The translations under genes were made by a program, and so were the position numbers. From NCBI RefSeq assembly GCF_001831495.1, contig NZ_CP017689.1:992001-1056000 (forward strand): a DNA stretch of 64,000 nucleotides. The letters are read 5' to 3'. Below the pieces are notes generated by a model. The model was not told the origin of the DNA. It searched no databases and was given only the letters and a program-made list of their open reading frames with translations. Below are positions 1 through 7,426 of this stretch, piece by piece; position 1 is the first letter of the stretch; the number at the start of each line of letters is the position of its first letter. Origin of the DNA: Thalassotalea crassostreae. Lineage in GTDB: Bacteria > Pseudomonadota > Gammaproteobacteria > Enterobacterales > Alteromonadaceae.

Positions 1-584
1 ATGGTCAACTTGGTTTTCGCCAAGTGAGTGTTGGCGAGTTTGTCAATAACGGTGAGGAAATTACTATCTTAGATGATATATCTGTAGTGAAAGTTGATTT
101 TGCTATTCCTGAACGTTTTATTACGACCGTGACAAAAGGGCAGAAAGTTAGTGCCACGAATGTTGCCTATCCTGGAAAACAGTTTATTGGTGAAATTACC
201 AGTATTGCTACTCGAATAGACGCTAATACTCGTACCATTCAAGTAAGAGCTAAGATTAATAATGCTGACAAATACCTTCGCCCTGGTATGTTAATGAGCA
301 TTTTATTGCAGCGTAATGTTGAAGAAACATTGCAGTTACCAGAAAGTGGCATTATTCCTTTTGAAGACCGACATTTTGTGTTTGTTGTTGAGGATGGTGT
401 AGCCAAGCGAGTGGATGTTGTGATTGGTCGCAGAAAGCCAGGTTTGGTTGAAGTTAAATCAGGCGTTTTAGAAGGTACTCCGGTTGTTATTGAAGGCGCT
501 CTGAAGCTTAGAGAAGGTTCTGCGGTATCTATAATTGGTTCAAATACTGCTAGCCAAGATGACCAAACGAAAGGTAAATCATAA
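1..584 (+). CDS. RND efflux periplasmic adaptor subunit, 3' part
   Basis: The reading frame is open from position 3 to the stop at 582-584, so the gene starts before the window; the GTG at 24 is internal. The visible part is the C-terminal half of a membrane fusion protein. It has the beta-barrel region (GQLGFRQVSVGEFV, then DISVVKVDFAIPE), the TRTIQVRAKI strand and the LRPGM segment typical of HlyD/AcrA-type adaptors, followed by a membrane-proximal domain. Such proteins bridge an inner-membrane RND pump and an outer-membrane channel in the periplasm. The stop overlaps the ATG of the pump gene by one base (TAATG), which indicates translational coupling. Substrate is unknown. Confidence 0.9.
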   Translation, partial: GQLGFRQVSVGEFVNNGEEITILDDISVVKVDFAIPERFITTVTKGQKVSATNVAYPGKQFIGEITSIATRIDANTRTIQVRAKINNADKYLRPGMLMSILLQRNVEETLQLPESGIIPFEDRHFVFVVEDGVAKRVDVVIGRRKPGLVEVKSGVLEGTPVVIEGALKLREGSAVSIIGSNTASQDDQTKGKS

Positions 585-3500
585 TGATTTTATCGGACTT
601 ATCAGTAAAAAGACCGGTTTTTGCGACGGTATTAAATTTACTCATAGTAACCTTCGGTATTGTTGCGTTCTTATTGTTGCCTTTACGTGAATACCCAGAT
701 ACAGATAAACCTGTTATCACTGTTTCGACTTCATACCCCGGTGCATCATCTGCGATTGTAGAGTCGAAAATAACTAAGCTTCTCGAAGATAAAATCAGTG
801 GTATTGAAGGTGTTAAGAGTATTGATTCAACCTCACGAGATGGTCGTTCTAGAATTTCTATCGAATTCGAAATGGGCCGTGATATTGATGCTGCAGCGAA
901 TGATGTAAGAGAAAAAATATCTTCTGAAATGCGTCGATTGCCAGAACAAGCAACACCACCAGAAATCCAAAAAGCTAACGATGATGGTGATGTTATTGTT
1001 TGGTTTACCTTACAAAGCGAAGTTTTTAATACACTTGAACTTACCGATTATGCAAATCGTTATATTACAGACCGCTTCGCTGTTGTAAACGGTGTTGCCG
1101 AAGTTATGGTCGGCGGTGGGCGAGAATATGCAATGAAAATCGTATTGAATCGTCAAGCGATGGCTGCTCGTGGCATCACTGTTACCGATATTGAAAATAC
1201 CTTACGTGCGGAAAATGTGGAATTGCCTGCAGGTGAAATCGAGTCAGTGACTCGTGACTTTAGTGTTCGGGTGGCACGCAGTTATAAGACAGAGCATGAT
1301 TTTGGCGCAATGGTAATAGCTCGAGGAGAAAATAACTCATTAGTGCGACTATCCGATATTGCCGATGTGTCAGTAACTGCAAAAGATGATGAAAGCATGT
1401 TTCGTGGTTACGGTCGAAATATGGTTGGCTTAGGTATCATCAAGCAATCAACAGCCAATACTATTGATGTGGTAAAAGCCGCGCAACAAGAAATGGAAGA
1501 AATCAAAAGTGCATTACCTGCCGGTACCACTATTATTCCAAGTTATGATTCTTCTGTATTTATCAAAGACTCTATTGATGAAGTATACCGAACCTTAGGT
1601 GTTGCTATGTTGATGGTAGTCCTAGTGATATACCTATTTTTAGGAAATATCAAAGCGACCATTATTCCAGCGGTTACGGTACCGGTTGCACTGATCGGCT
1701 CGATGATTGCGTTAAGTGCGTTAGGCTTTTCAATTAACTTATTAACGTTATTAGCCTTGGTTTTAGCCATCGGCTTGGTGGTAGATGACTCAATAGTTGT
1801 ATTGGAAAATATTTATCGTCGAATAGAAAATGGTGAAAAACCACTTGCTGCCGCTTATAACGGCGGTAGAGAAGTAGCGTTTGCCGTTATTGCAACGACT
1901 GTTGTGTTGGTATCAGTGTTTGTGCCACTTATCTTTATGGAAGGTGATGTTGGCCGACTGTTTACTGAATTTGCACTTGCCATTGCTGCTGCGGTTATAT
2001 TTTCAAGTGTAACGGCGTTAAGTTTGACGCCAATGATGTGTTCAAAGTTACTGAAACATCGTAAACGTAGTTCATCGTTTGGCCAGCTTTTAGATCGTAA
2101 TTTTGCTCGCTTAGAAGAGTCCTATAAAAATACCTTATCGTCGGTAATAAAACAGCCACTCATGTTAGTCGTTGTTATGCTTCTATCAATCGCTTGTATC
2201 GTAACCATATTTGATAAATTGCCGAATGAATTTGCCCCTAAAGAAGATCGAGGCGGTGCTTTCTTAATTATGAGTGGTGCTGAAGGTGCAAGTTATGAAA
2301 GTAATGCAAAGTCGATGCTACAGATCGAAGAAAAATTACTTAATCATTATGAAGACGGAACGTTAGAACGAGTACTTGTGCGTGTACCAGGGTTTAGAGG
2401 TACAGGTGGTATTGCAATCATAGGCTTACCGCCTTGGGACCAACGAGAAACTTCAACCCAAGACTTTATCAACGGCTTTAATCGTGAACTTGGTTCAGTA
2501 ACAGACGCTCGGGCATTTGTGATGAGCCGTGGTGGTTTAGGTGGTCGCAGTGGTGGTGGGCGACCAATTTCATTCGTATTACAAGGAAATACTTATGAAG
2601 AACTAGCACAATGGCGTGATATCGTTTTAGCAAAAGCTGCAGAAAATCCAGACATCATTGGTTTAGAGGCGGATTACTTGGAAACCTCTCCGCAATTGAT
2701 GGTTAATATTGATCGTGCCCGAGCATCAGACCTGGGTGTATCGGTTGGTGATATTGGGTTAACCTTAGAAACAATGCTAGGTAATCGCAGAGTTACCACT
2801 TACATCGATAACGGTGAAGAATACGACGTAATTCTAGAAGGTAATGAAGAAGATTATCGAAGTCCAAGTAGTATTGATAATATTTATGTGCGTTCAAAAG
2901 CCACTAACGAATTAATACCTTTATCAAATTTAATAAATTTTGAAGAGGGGGCTCGTGCAACTCAATTGAGTCGCTATAATCGACTGCGCAGTATTACTCT
3001 AAATGGTAACGTCAGTGAAAATTACACTTTAGGTGAAGCACTTGAGTTTTTGAATAATGTGGTAAAAGAAGAGCTACCAGTAGAGGCCAATGTCGATTAT
3101 AAAGGCCAATCGGAGAAACTGCAGGAAAGCGGAAGCTCGATGCTGTTGGTATTTGGCTTAGCGTTATTAATCACATATTTGGTACTAGCTGCGCAGTTTG
3201 AAAGTTTTATTCACCCATTTGTGATCATGCTTACTGTACCGCTGGCATTAGTTGGTGCATTGGCAGGCCTCTATATTATGAATATGAGTCTTAATATTTA
3301 TAGTCAAATTGGTATTGTAATGTTGATTGGTTTAGCGGCTAAAAACGGTATCTTAATCGTTGAGTTTGCTAACCAGTTACGAGATGCAGGTGAAAGCTTT
3401 AGCGATGCAATTATTAAGGGCGCACAACAACGTTTACGTCCAATTGTAATGACTTCATTCACTACCATATTTAGTGCTGTGCCGTTAGTTATTGCTATTG

Positions 3501-3667
3501 GACCAGGTGCTGAGAGCCGAATGGTTATTGGTGTAGTTATTGTTTCTGGAGTAGCCTTGGCAACATTGTTTACCTTGTTTGTTGTACCTGGCGCATATTA
3601 CTGGTTATGTCGCGGAACAAAGTCACCAGATTTTATTGCCAAACAAGTTGAAGCTGACATTAAATAG
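584..3667 (+). CDS. RND efflux pump inner-membrane permease (AcrB/HAE1-like)
   Basis: This 1027-residue protein has full RND length. It has an N-terminal membrane helix (VKRPVFATVLNLL), two large periplasmic loops and two six-helix bundles. The proton-relay residues are visible: the Asp pair in GLVVDDSIVVLE near residue 400, and the Lys in GLAAKNGILIVEF near residue 920. It works with the adaptor just upstream as a proton-driven multidrug-type exporter. No outer-membrane protein gene follows, so it probably uses a TolC encoded elsewhere or upstream. A strong terminator follows the stop. Substrate cannot be read from sequence. Confidence 0.93.
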   Translation: MILSDLSVKRPVFATVLNLLIVTFGIVAFLLLPLREYPDTDKPVITVSTSYPGASSAIVESKITKLLEDKISGIEGVKSIDSTSRDGRSRISIEFEMGRDIDAAANDVREKISSEMRRLPEQATPPEIQKANDDGDVIVWFTLQSEVFNTLELTDYANRYITDRFAVVNGVAEVMVGGGREYAMKIVLNRQAMAARGITVTDIENTLRAENVELPAGEIESVTRDFSVRVARSYKTEHDFGAMVIARGENNSLVRLSDIADVSVTAKDDESMFRGYGRNMVGLGIIKQSTANTIDVVKAAQQEMEEIKSALPAGTTIIPSYDSSVFIKDSIDEVYRTLGVAMLMVVLVIYLFLGNIKATIIPAVTVPVALIGSMIALSALGFSINLLTLLALVLAIGLVVDDSIVVLENIYRRIENGEKPLAAAYNGGREVAFAVIATTVVLVSVFVPLIFMEGDVGRLFTEFALAIAAAVIFSSVTALSLTPMMCSKLLKHRKRSSSFGQLLDRNFARLEESYKNTLSSVIKQPLMLVVVMLLSIACIVTIFDKLPNEFAPKEDRGGAFLIMSGAEGASYESNAKSMLQIEEKLLNHYEDGTLERVLVRVPGFRGTGGIAIIGLPPWDQRETSTQDFINGFNRELGSVTDARAFVMSRGGLGGRSGGGRPISFVLQGNTYEELAQWRDIVLAKAAENPDIIGLEADYLETSPQLMVNIDRARASDLGVSVGDIGLTLETMLGNRRVTTYIDNGEEYDVILEGNEEDYRSPSSIDNIYVRSKATNELIPLSNLINFEEGARATQLSRYNRLRSITLNGNVSENYTLGEALEFLNNVVKEELPVEANVDYKGQSEKLQESGSSMLLVFGLALLITYLVLAAQFESFIHPFVIMLTVPLALVGALAGLYIMNMSLNIYSQIGIVMLIGLAAKNGILIVEFANQLRDAGESFSDAIIKGAQQRLRPIVMTSFTTIFSAVPLVIAIGPGAESRMVIGVVIVSGVALATLFTLFVVPGAYYWLCRGTKSPDFIAKQVEADIK

Positions 3668-3731
3668 ATATCAAGCATCGAAATTTAAATTGCTGTATTT
3701 GCGGCAATTTAATTGCTTAACGCAAAGCTAA

Positions 3732-3763
3732 TAAAAAACACTAGATTATCTAGTGTTTTTTTA
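3732..3763 (+). terminator. Rho-independent terminator of the RND operon
   Basis: A-tract, stem ACACTAGA, loop TTA, stem TCTAGTGT, then a T-run. It lies 65 bp after the pump stop. The A and T tracts on both sides could let it work in both directions. Confidence 0.85.
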
Positions 3764-3946
3764 TTTGTTTACTAAGATAAAATCCCGTATTTGCGCAAAC
3801 AAACGTAGCAACAAAAAATCGGACAAATGTATCTACACACATAGCATTTTGTTTTGCATCGAATTAATGTTAACTTATTGAAATAAATTTAAAAACTAAA
3901 CGTTTAACTGCAAATAGAGATGACGGAAAAAGCGTTTTAATAAGCT

Positions 3947-3953
3947 GTTATGT
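3947..3953 (+). other. Candidate left cassette boundary (GTTATGT core-like site)
   Basis: GTTATGT here is identical to the R' core-like heptamer that closes the first attC site at 4329-4335, and it lies 22 bp before the first cassette ORF. It may mark the left recombination point of the cassette array, as an attI remnant or the R' of a lost attC. The DNA to its left does not fold into a clear attC, so this is a weak call from one short match. Confidence 0.35.
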
Positions 3954-3974
3954 ATTTCTTTAGAATGGAATCAA

Positions 3975-4220
3975 ATGTCAGAAAATAGTAATCAAAATCA
4001 GATAAGACCTTTATTTCGTATTATTACAGGAGCCTTATTCTTATTTGGTTTATACGGCTTATATTTAGTTGCATCTGTTCATTATAAATTAATAATTAGT
4101 TCAGGCTTTGAGCTTATTTTTCTTTTTTCTGGTGCTTTAAGTTTAATGGCTTTTATTGTTTGGGTTTATCTATCTGGCTACGTTACATTAAATGGCAGAC
4201 TACCAATTAAGCGTAAATGA
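3975..4220 (+). CDS. Cassette-borne small membrane protein, unknown function
   Basis: This 81-residue protein has a polar N-terminus (MSENSNQNQ) and two predicted membrane helices, about residues 13-33 (RIITGALFLFGLYGLYLV) and 42-68 (FELIFLFSGALSLMAFIVWVYL). A basic tail ends in KRK. I do not recognise the family. The ORF is compact, on the plus strand, and followed 15 bp later by an attC-like palindrome, as expected of the gene in an integron cassette (about 3948-4329). Small two-helix membrane proteins are common cassette cargo. There is no strong ribosome binding site; an AGAATGGAA stretch lies just upstream. Confidence 0.65.
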   Translation: MSENSNQNQIRPLFRIITGALFLFGLYGLYLVASVHYKLIISSGFELIFLFSGALSLMAFIVWVYLSGYVTLNGRLPIKRK

Positions 4221-4235
4221 GAATAGTGTAAAAAC

Positions 4236-4335
4236 ACATAACAAGGCGCTCAAGCAGGACGCAAAACACTTGGCTTGCGTTCGTGCCTCACTAATTTTAG
4301 CCAAGTATTTTTCGCCTCTTAGCTAGGCGTTATGT
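4236..4335 (+). other. attC site 1 of cassette array
   Basis: The site is 100 bp, opening with ACATAAC (R'') and closing with its reverse complement GTTATGT (R', 4329-4335). Inside, ACTTGGCT at 4268-4275 pairs perfectly with AGCCAAGT at 4299-4306. This gives the long imperfect hairpin typical of attC. It is clearly related to the site at 6878-6975, sharing AAGCAGGACG, GTTCGTGCCTCA and TATTTTT..CCTCTT blocks. Recombination would occur after the G of GTTATGT. Family assignment rests on structure and mutual similarity within the window. Confidence 0.78.
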
Positions 4336-4373
4336 TTAATTCAAACTATGCATATATTTTTTAAAGGGTTGAT

Positions 4374-4943
4374 TTGACTTCATTAACAAGCAACGAAAAA
4401 GGGACTGGAAATATTTTTTGCTATATTTCCTATGTTTTATCAATATTAATTCTAATTTCAATATGCAACTCTTTACTTAACGGTGAGGTAAAACCTGCCT
4501 TTATATTTATACCCTTTTTGCTTTTCTGTCTGGTTATTTATTTAATAGGATACTTTCTCAACAAAAAGTTTAATCGCTTAGGAAAAACACCTTTAACTGT
4601 TAGCGCCTCTCTAATTCCAAAAGGCGTAAAACAACACGCTTCAATATTTGTAAATCAAAGCAACTTTAACCGTATCAAAAATGTTCAATTAAAATGTTTG
4701 TACACTAAATATTCTACGTCTGGTGGTACAGTGCTGCCGCATGTTCTTTTTGAGAAAAATATCCCCATTGATTCAGAGTTTGTTTGTGGTACTACAACAT
4801 TAAGTTTTGAATTTGAAATCCCTAAGGATATGCCTAGCTCTAATGATGATACGCCAAAAATTAACATAGATTGGGAGTTGTCGTTTAAGTTTATAGATGG
4901 ATTAGAAGAAGTATCTAGAACTTGGACTATTCATGTAAAATAA
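4374..4943 (+). CDS. Cassette-borne membrane protein with C-terminal soluble domain, unknown function
   Basis: This 189-residue protein begins at a TTG start; AAAGGG at 4363-4368 gives a good ribosome binding site and no in-frame ATG precedes the helices. There are two close membrane helices, about residues 15-35 (ICYISYVLSILILISI region) and 43-63 (FIFIPFLLFCLVIYLIGYFL). A soluble domain of about 120 residues rich in beta strands follows (TTTLSFEFEIP, INIDWELSFKF, SRTWTIHVK), similar in style to immunoglobulin- or arrestin-like sheets. No family is recognised. The stop is immediately followed by ACATAAC, the R'' end of an attC that is split by the IS element. The gene is therefore cargo of the second cassette. 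Confidence 0.7.
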   Translation: MTSLTSNEKGTGNIFCYISYVLSILILISICNSLLNGEVKPAFIFIPFLLFCLVIYLIGYFLNKKFNRLGKTPLTVSASLIPKGVKQHASIFVNQSNFNRIKNVQLKCLYTKYSTSGGTVLPHVLFEKNIPIDSEFVCGTTTLSFEFEIPKDMPSSNDDTPKINIDWELSFKFIDGLEEVSRTWTIHVK

Positions 4944-4955
4944 ACATAACACATA

Positions 4956-4967
4956 TGAGCCTTTTCC
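4956..4967 (+). repeat. IS subterminal inverted repeat (transposase-distal end)
   Basis: TGAGCCTTTTCC, about 5 bp inside the inferred left edge of the element. It pairs with 6507-6518 with one mismatch. Subterminal rather than terminal repeats separate the IS1111 group from IS110 proper. Confidence 0.8.
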
Positions 4968-5405
4968 TGTCAAATAAGCACTAGAAATTCTGTGGTTGCG
5001 TAGCAGCCACCTCTTATATCAATTAGCAAAAACGTCTGCTTCGTTCTGTCGCTTTGCAATTAAATCATCGTTTACTGCAAACACATATTGAGGCTCTCTT
5101 AATGTGATCTCATCACTGCCTATCATTCCATCCTCCTTGGTGAAAATAGGGGCACTAGACATTCTTCGGTTAACCTTTGACTAGCACTATTCAAGCAAAG
5201 TGATTCAAACGTTCAGTTAGTTTCAGGCTTAGCTAAGGTGTAAACGATTTTGCTTATTGTTTGTATGCGCACCAATGGCGTGTCTAATCAAGCAATATGG
5301 GCTTGGACAACTTGGCATAATCATCATCAAATAGTGATTAAACGACGATGATAGTTCATGCTCTTAACCAGCGAGTTAGGCTTTAGGCTCACGCCATTGT
5401 GCGAC
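4968..5405 (-). ncRNA. Candidate bridge RNA region of the IS1111-group element
   Basis: This 438 bp contains no convincing gene and lies downstream of the transposase stop inside the element. IS1111-group elements are known to encode their bridge RNA in this position, whereas IS110 proper encodes it upstream of the recombinase. A hairpin is visible at 4992-5010 (GTGGTTGC, loop GTA, GCAGCCAC). Positions 5083-5097 resemble the element's own left end (ACATAT..GAG). CAACTTG at 5308-5314 is the reverse complement of the right target flank CAAGTTG at 6527-6533. These short matches are only suggestive. Exact RNA ends, strand and guide loops cannot be set by eye. Confidence 0.4.
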
Positions 5406-6449
5406 TTAACCTTTTAAAAATTTATCTTCATCAAATACCGTTTTGTTTTTCAGCATGTAATACACACAACGACCTATTTTATGCGCTAACGCAGAGAGTG
5501 CTTTGCCTTTGCTCATGCGTTTTTGCAGTTTGCTTAGATGGTTTTTCGCTCTATCGTTACCGCGCAGATACAGAACCGCGGCTTCGCTAAATGCCCACTT
5601 TAGATAGCCATTTCCAATCTTATTGCCGCTAGTACCATAAATTTTACCTGCTGACTCGGCTTTACACTTTACGAGTCGACTATAAGAGGCAAAGTTTTGA
5701 ACGGATTCAAATCGGCAAATCTCACCAATTTCATAAAGAATGGTTAACCCAAGAATTTGTCCGATACCAGGAAAGGTGCGTATTAATGATAAATAACAAC
5801 CGTGGTGCTCTTTCGCTTGTTTTTCGATAAACCATTCTACTTTCTTTAACTCTTTTGCATAGCAATCAAGTAACACCATATCCAGCTCGATGGTTCGCTG
5901 AATAACAGGGTCCTCGTAATGGTGTTTTAAGCCTTCTCTGGCTGATATATTTTTCAGATTGAGTGCTTGAGACGGTAAATTATATTGGCTGTCGGTATTA
6001 ACGACATGTGCTTTTAAATCAGCACCGTGCCTAACAACATGAGTTCGTCGTCTGAGTAAGTCGCGAGTTGCACGCATTCTTGAAGGGTAAACGTAAGCAA
6101 GAGGGAAGTTACCGCCACGCATTAAACAGGCAATTTTATAAGAATCTATTTTGTCGTTTTTGGCTTTCCCACCATGAATAGCTTTCATATAAAGTGCATG
6201 GCCTAGAATAAAATCAATACTATATTCTTCACACCAATCACTAACCCAATACCAGCAATGCATACATTCAACACCAACAACGACATGGCCAATGTAAGGT
6301 TTTAGTAAATTTAATAGTTGTTGCTTATCTGCTTTAATCTGTTGATGTAAAACAGTTTTTCCTTCATTATCAATAATGCACACGTACAAAATACGTGAAT
6401 GAAGATCGATCCCACAATAAAAAGGGTGAGAATTAGTATAGAATTTCAT
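5406..6449 (-). CDS. IS110-family transposase (IS1111 group, DEDD recombinase)
   Basis: This 347-residue protein has the RuvC-like DEDD N-terminal domain, with D15 in GIDLHSR, E61 in VGVECMHCW, and D99 and D102 in KNDKIDSYKIA. After a helical middle comes the Transposase_20 domain (about 224-310: TFPGIGQILGLTILYEIGE, then ESAGKIYGTSGNKIGNGYL). Ser266 of ESAGK is the likely catalytic serine. The length is normal and the frame intact, so the element may be active. Family knowledge: these enzymes use an RNA-guided mechanism that recombines donor and target without ordinary transposon ends. The ATG at 6447-6449 is preceded by GGAGAACACTCA on the coding strand, a good ribosome binding site. Confidence 0.93.
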   Translation of the reverse strand: MKFYTNSHPFYCGIDLHSRILYVCIIDNEGKTVLHQQIKADKQQLLNLLKPYIGHVVVGVECMHCWYWVSDWCEEYSIDFILGHALYMKAIHGGKAKNDKIDSYKIACLMRGGNFPLAYVYPSRMRATRDLLRRRTHVVRHGADLKAHVVNTDSQYNLPSQALNLKNISAREGLKHHYEDPVIQRTIELDMVLLDCYAKELKKVEWFIEKQAKEHHGCYLSLIRTFPGIGQILGLTILYEIGEICRFESVQNFASYSRLVKCKAESAGKIYGTSGNKIGNGYLKWAFSEAAVLYLRGNDRAKNHLSKLQKRMSKGKALSALAHKIGRCVYYMLKNKTVFDEDKFLKG

Positions 6450-6475
6450 TGAGTGTTCTCCTTTTGGTTTGGTCG

Positions 6476-6508
6476 CCTTGAAGTCTAGTTTATCGCTAGA
6501 CTTCGGGG
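6476..6508 (-). other. Strong hairpin between IS end and transposase start
   Basis: GAAGTCTAG (6480-6488) and CTAGACTTC (6496-6504) are perfect inverted repeats with a 7-base loop. G-U pairing can extend the stem outward to 6476 and 6508, so it runs into the subterminal repeat. It lies in the 5' leader of the transposase and may damp read-through transcription from outside or mark the end for the recombinase. Function is inferred. Confidence 0.5.
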
Positions 6509-6518
6509 AGAAGGCTCA
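6507..6518 (-). repeat. IS subterminal inverted repeat (transposase-proximal end)
   Basis: GGAGAAGGCTCA, the partner of 4956-4967 (11 of 12 matching), about 9 bp inside the inferred right edge. It abuts the hairpin at 6476-6508. Confidence 0.8.
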
Positions 6519-6527
6519 ATAAGTATC

Positions 6528-6621
6528 AAGTTGCTTAAGTTGGACTCGTAACGGTTGGCTCAGTTCCGTTTCGTTTCACATTTTAGCAAGCTTTTATCAG
6601 TCCCTTATGCGGGCGTTATAA
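6528..6621 (+). other. attC site 2, body (R'' end separated by the IS at 4944-4950)
   Basis: From 6528 the sequence AAGTTGCTTAAG..GGAC..AAC..TTGGCT..GTTTCGT..TTTTAGCAAG..CCCTTATGCGGGCGTTATAA aligns block by block with attC site 1. It closes with GTTATAA (6615-6621). The end CCCTTATGCGGGCGTTATA is very like the ends of Vibrio cassette repeats. Its R'' partner ACATAAC lies at 4944-4950, on the other side of the IS. The insertion should disrupt the folded recombination site, so the second cassette is probably locked. Confidence 0.72.
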
Positions 6622-6641
6622 TACTAGGAATAATATATTAA

Positions 6642-6875
6642 ATGGAAGAAATAGTTGAAGGGTTCGGAAAGGCTTTTTTTCGGGTTGTAAAATGGATTTT
6701 GGTTGATGCATTTGTCGAGACTTTTTTACATGGCTATGGTTATGTCACACTTAAAATAATCACCCTTGGTAAGTACCCGCAACCTAATCGCGACAATGAA
6801 ACTTTGTGTATAGTAACTGGTTTAATATCTGTTGGTGTTACAGTTGCTTTGCTTATTTTGTTTGGCTTAATATAG
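6642..6875 (+). CDS. Cassette-borne small membrane protein, unknown function
   Basis: This 77-residue protein has an amphipathic N-terminal segment (MEEIVEGFGKAFFRVVKWILVDAF) and a C-terminal membrane helix (about 56-77, CIVTGLISVGVTVALLILFG). No family is recognised. The ORF starts 21 bp after the R' core of attC 2 and ends 2 bp before attC 3, the tight fit of a one-gene cassette (about 6616-6969). No clear Shine-Dalgarno is seen upstream of the ATG, which is frequent in cassette genes. It could act at the inner membrane, but nothing indicates how. Confidence 0.6.
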   Translation: MEEIVEGFGKAFFRVVKWILVDAFVETFLHGYGYVTLKIITLGKYPQPNRDNETLCIVTGLISVGVTVALLILFGLI

Positions 6876-6877
6876 TC

Positions 6878-6975
6878 TTATAAGAAGCCATTTAAGCAGG
6901 ACGAAAACAGTTAGCTTTTGTTCGTGCCTCATTATTTGAGCTAACTATTTTTAGCCTCTTCATGAGGCATTAGCT
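6878..6975 (+). other. attC site 3 of cassette array
   Basis: About 98 bp, with AGTTAGCT (6909-6916) pairing perfectly with AGCTAACT (6939-6946). It shares AAGCAGGACG.AAAACA, GTTCGTGCCTCA and TATTTTTAGCCTCTT blocks with attC site 1. The closing core is ATTAGCT (6969-6975) where GTTAGCT would be expected, and the opening R'' has G where the conserved C belongs (TATAAG). These two changes at the core bases suggest a decayed or weak site. Confidence 0.68.
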
Positions 6976-7008
6976 GCCAAGCTTATATCGACTATTTTAG
7001 AGGTATTG

Positions 7009-7410
7009 ATGACTGTAGGAATGTGTAATTGTGGGGAAGTAGCATTTGAAATCACAAACCCAATTAAAAATGTTTATTATTGTCACTGTTCAATTTGCCG
7101 GAGAAATACAGGAGCGAATGGTATTGCGGTGGTAGTCACTGACAATGAAAGTTTTCGCTGGATTAAAGGTGAAAAATATATTAAAACGTGGATAAAACCC
7201 AATCATGACTGGGAAACAAGTTTTTGTACTAATTGTGGGTCTAATTTACCAGGTAAAAATGATGATTCTAGAATGTATATCCCCGCTGGTAGTCTGCCAG
7301 ATGAGAATGAAAACTTAAAAGTTGCTCATCACATTTGGGTCGGCTCAAAAGCTAACTGGGACGAAATAGGTGAGCAAGGTGTACAGCATATGGAAGCGCT
7401 CAGTGATTAA
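7009..7410 (+). CDS. GFA/CENP-V-type zinc-binding protein, cassette-borne
   Basis: This 133-residue protein belongs to the glutathione-dependent formaldehyde-activating (GFA) fold family. Zinc ligands are visible as CNC near residues 6-8, CHCSIC near 24-29 and CTNCG near 74-78, followed by the conserved YIPAGSL stretch and HIWVGSKANW near the C-terminus. Despite the family name, most members have no proven formaldehyde activity, so the substrate is unknown. The ATG at 7009 is preferred over the TTG at 7006; GAGGT just upstream is the ribosome binding site. The gene sits between attC 3 and attC 4 and is typical integron cassette cargo. Confidence 0.88.
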   Translation: MTVGMCNCGEVAFEITNPIKNVYYCHCSICRRNTGANGIAVVVTDNESFRWIKGEKYIKTWIKPNHDWETSFCTNCGSNLPGKNDDSRMYIPAGSLPDENENLKVAHHIWVGSKANWDEIGEQGVQHMEALSD

Positions 7411-7426
7411 TATTGAAATATGCTAC

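Larger units (their letters stand above)
4951..6527 (-). mobile_element. IS110-family, IS1111-group insertion sequence inserted in an attC site
   Basis: The element is about 1.58 kb with one DEDD transposase gene on the minus strand. Subterminal inverted repeats TGAGCCTTTTCC (4956-4967) and GGAGAAGGCTCA (6507-6518) match at 11 of 12 positions, and no long target duplication is seen. These are IS1111-group traits. Removing 4951-6527 joins ACATAAC to AAGTTGCTTAAG and restores an attC-like site whose body (6528-6621) aligns with the other attC sites here. Ends are uncertain by a few bases. Targeting of attC by a subgroup called IS1111-attC is known from the literature. Confidence 0.82.

Noticed and set aside
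3902..3953. A fifth attC site before the first cassette ORF
   Set aside because: GTTTAAC (3902-3908) and GTTATGT (3947-3953) look like outer boxes, but they are only about 50 bp apart with no inner stem, so only a boundary heptamer is reported.
5399..5590. Plus-strand ORF of 63 residues over the transposase 3' end
   Set aside because: It is a shadow of the transposase on the other strand, with no motif or ribosome binding site.
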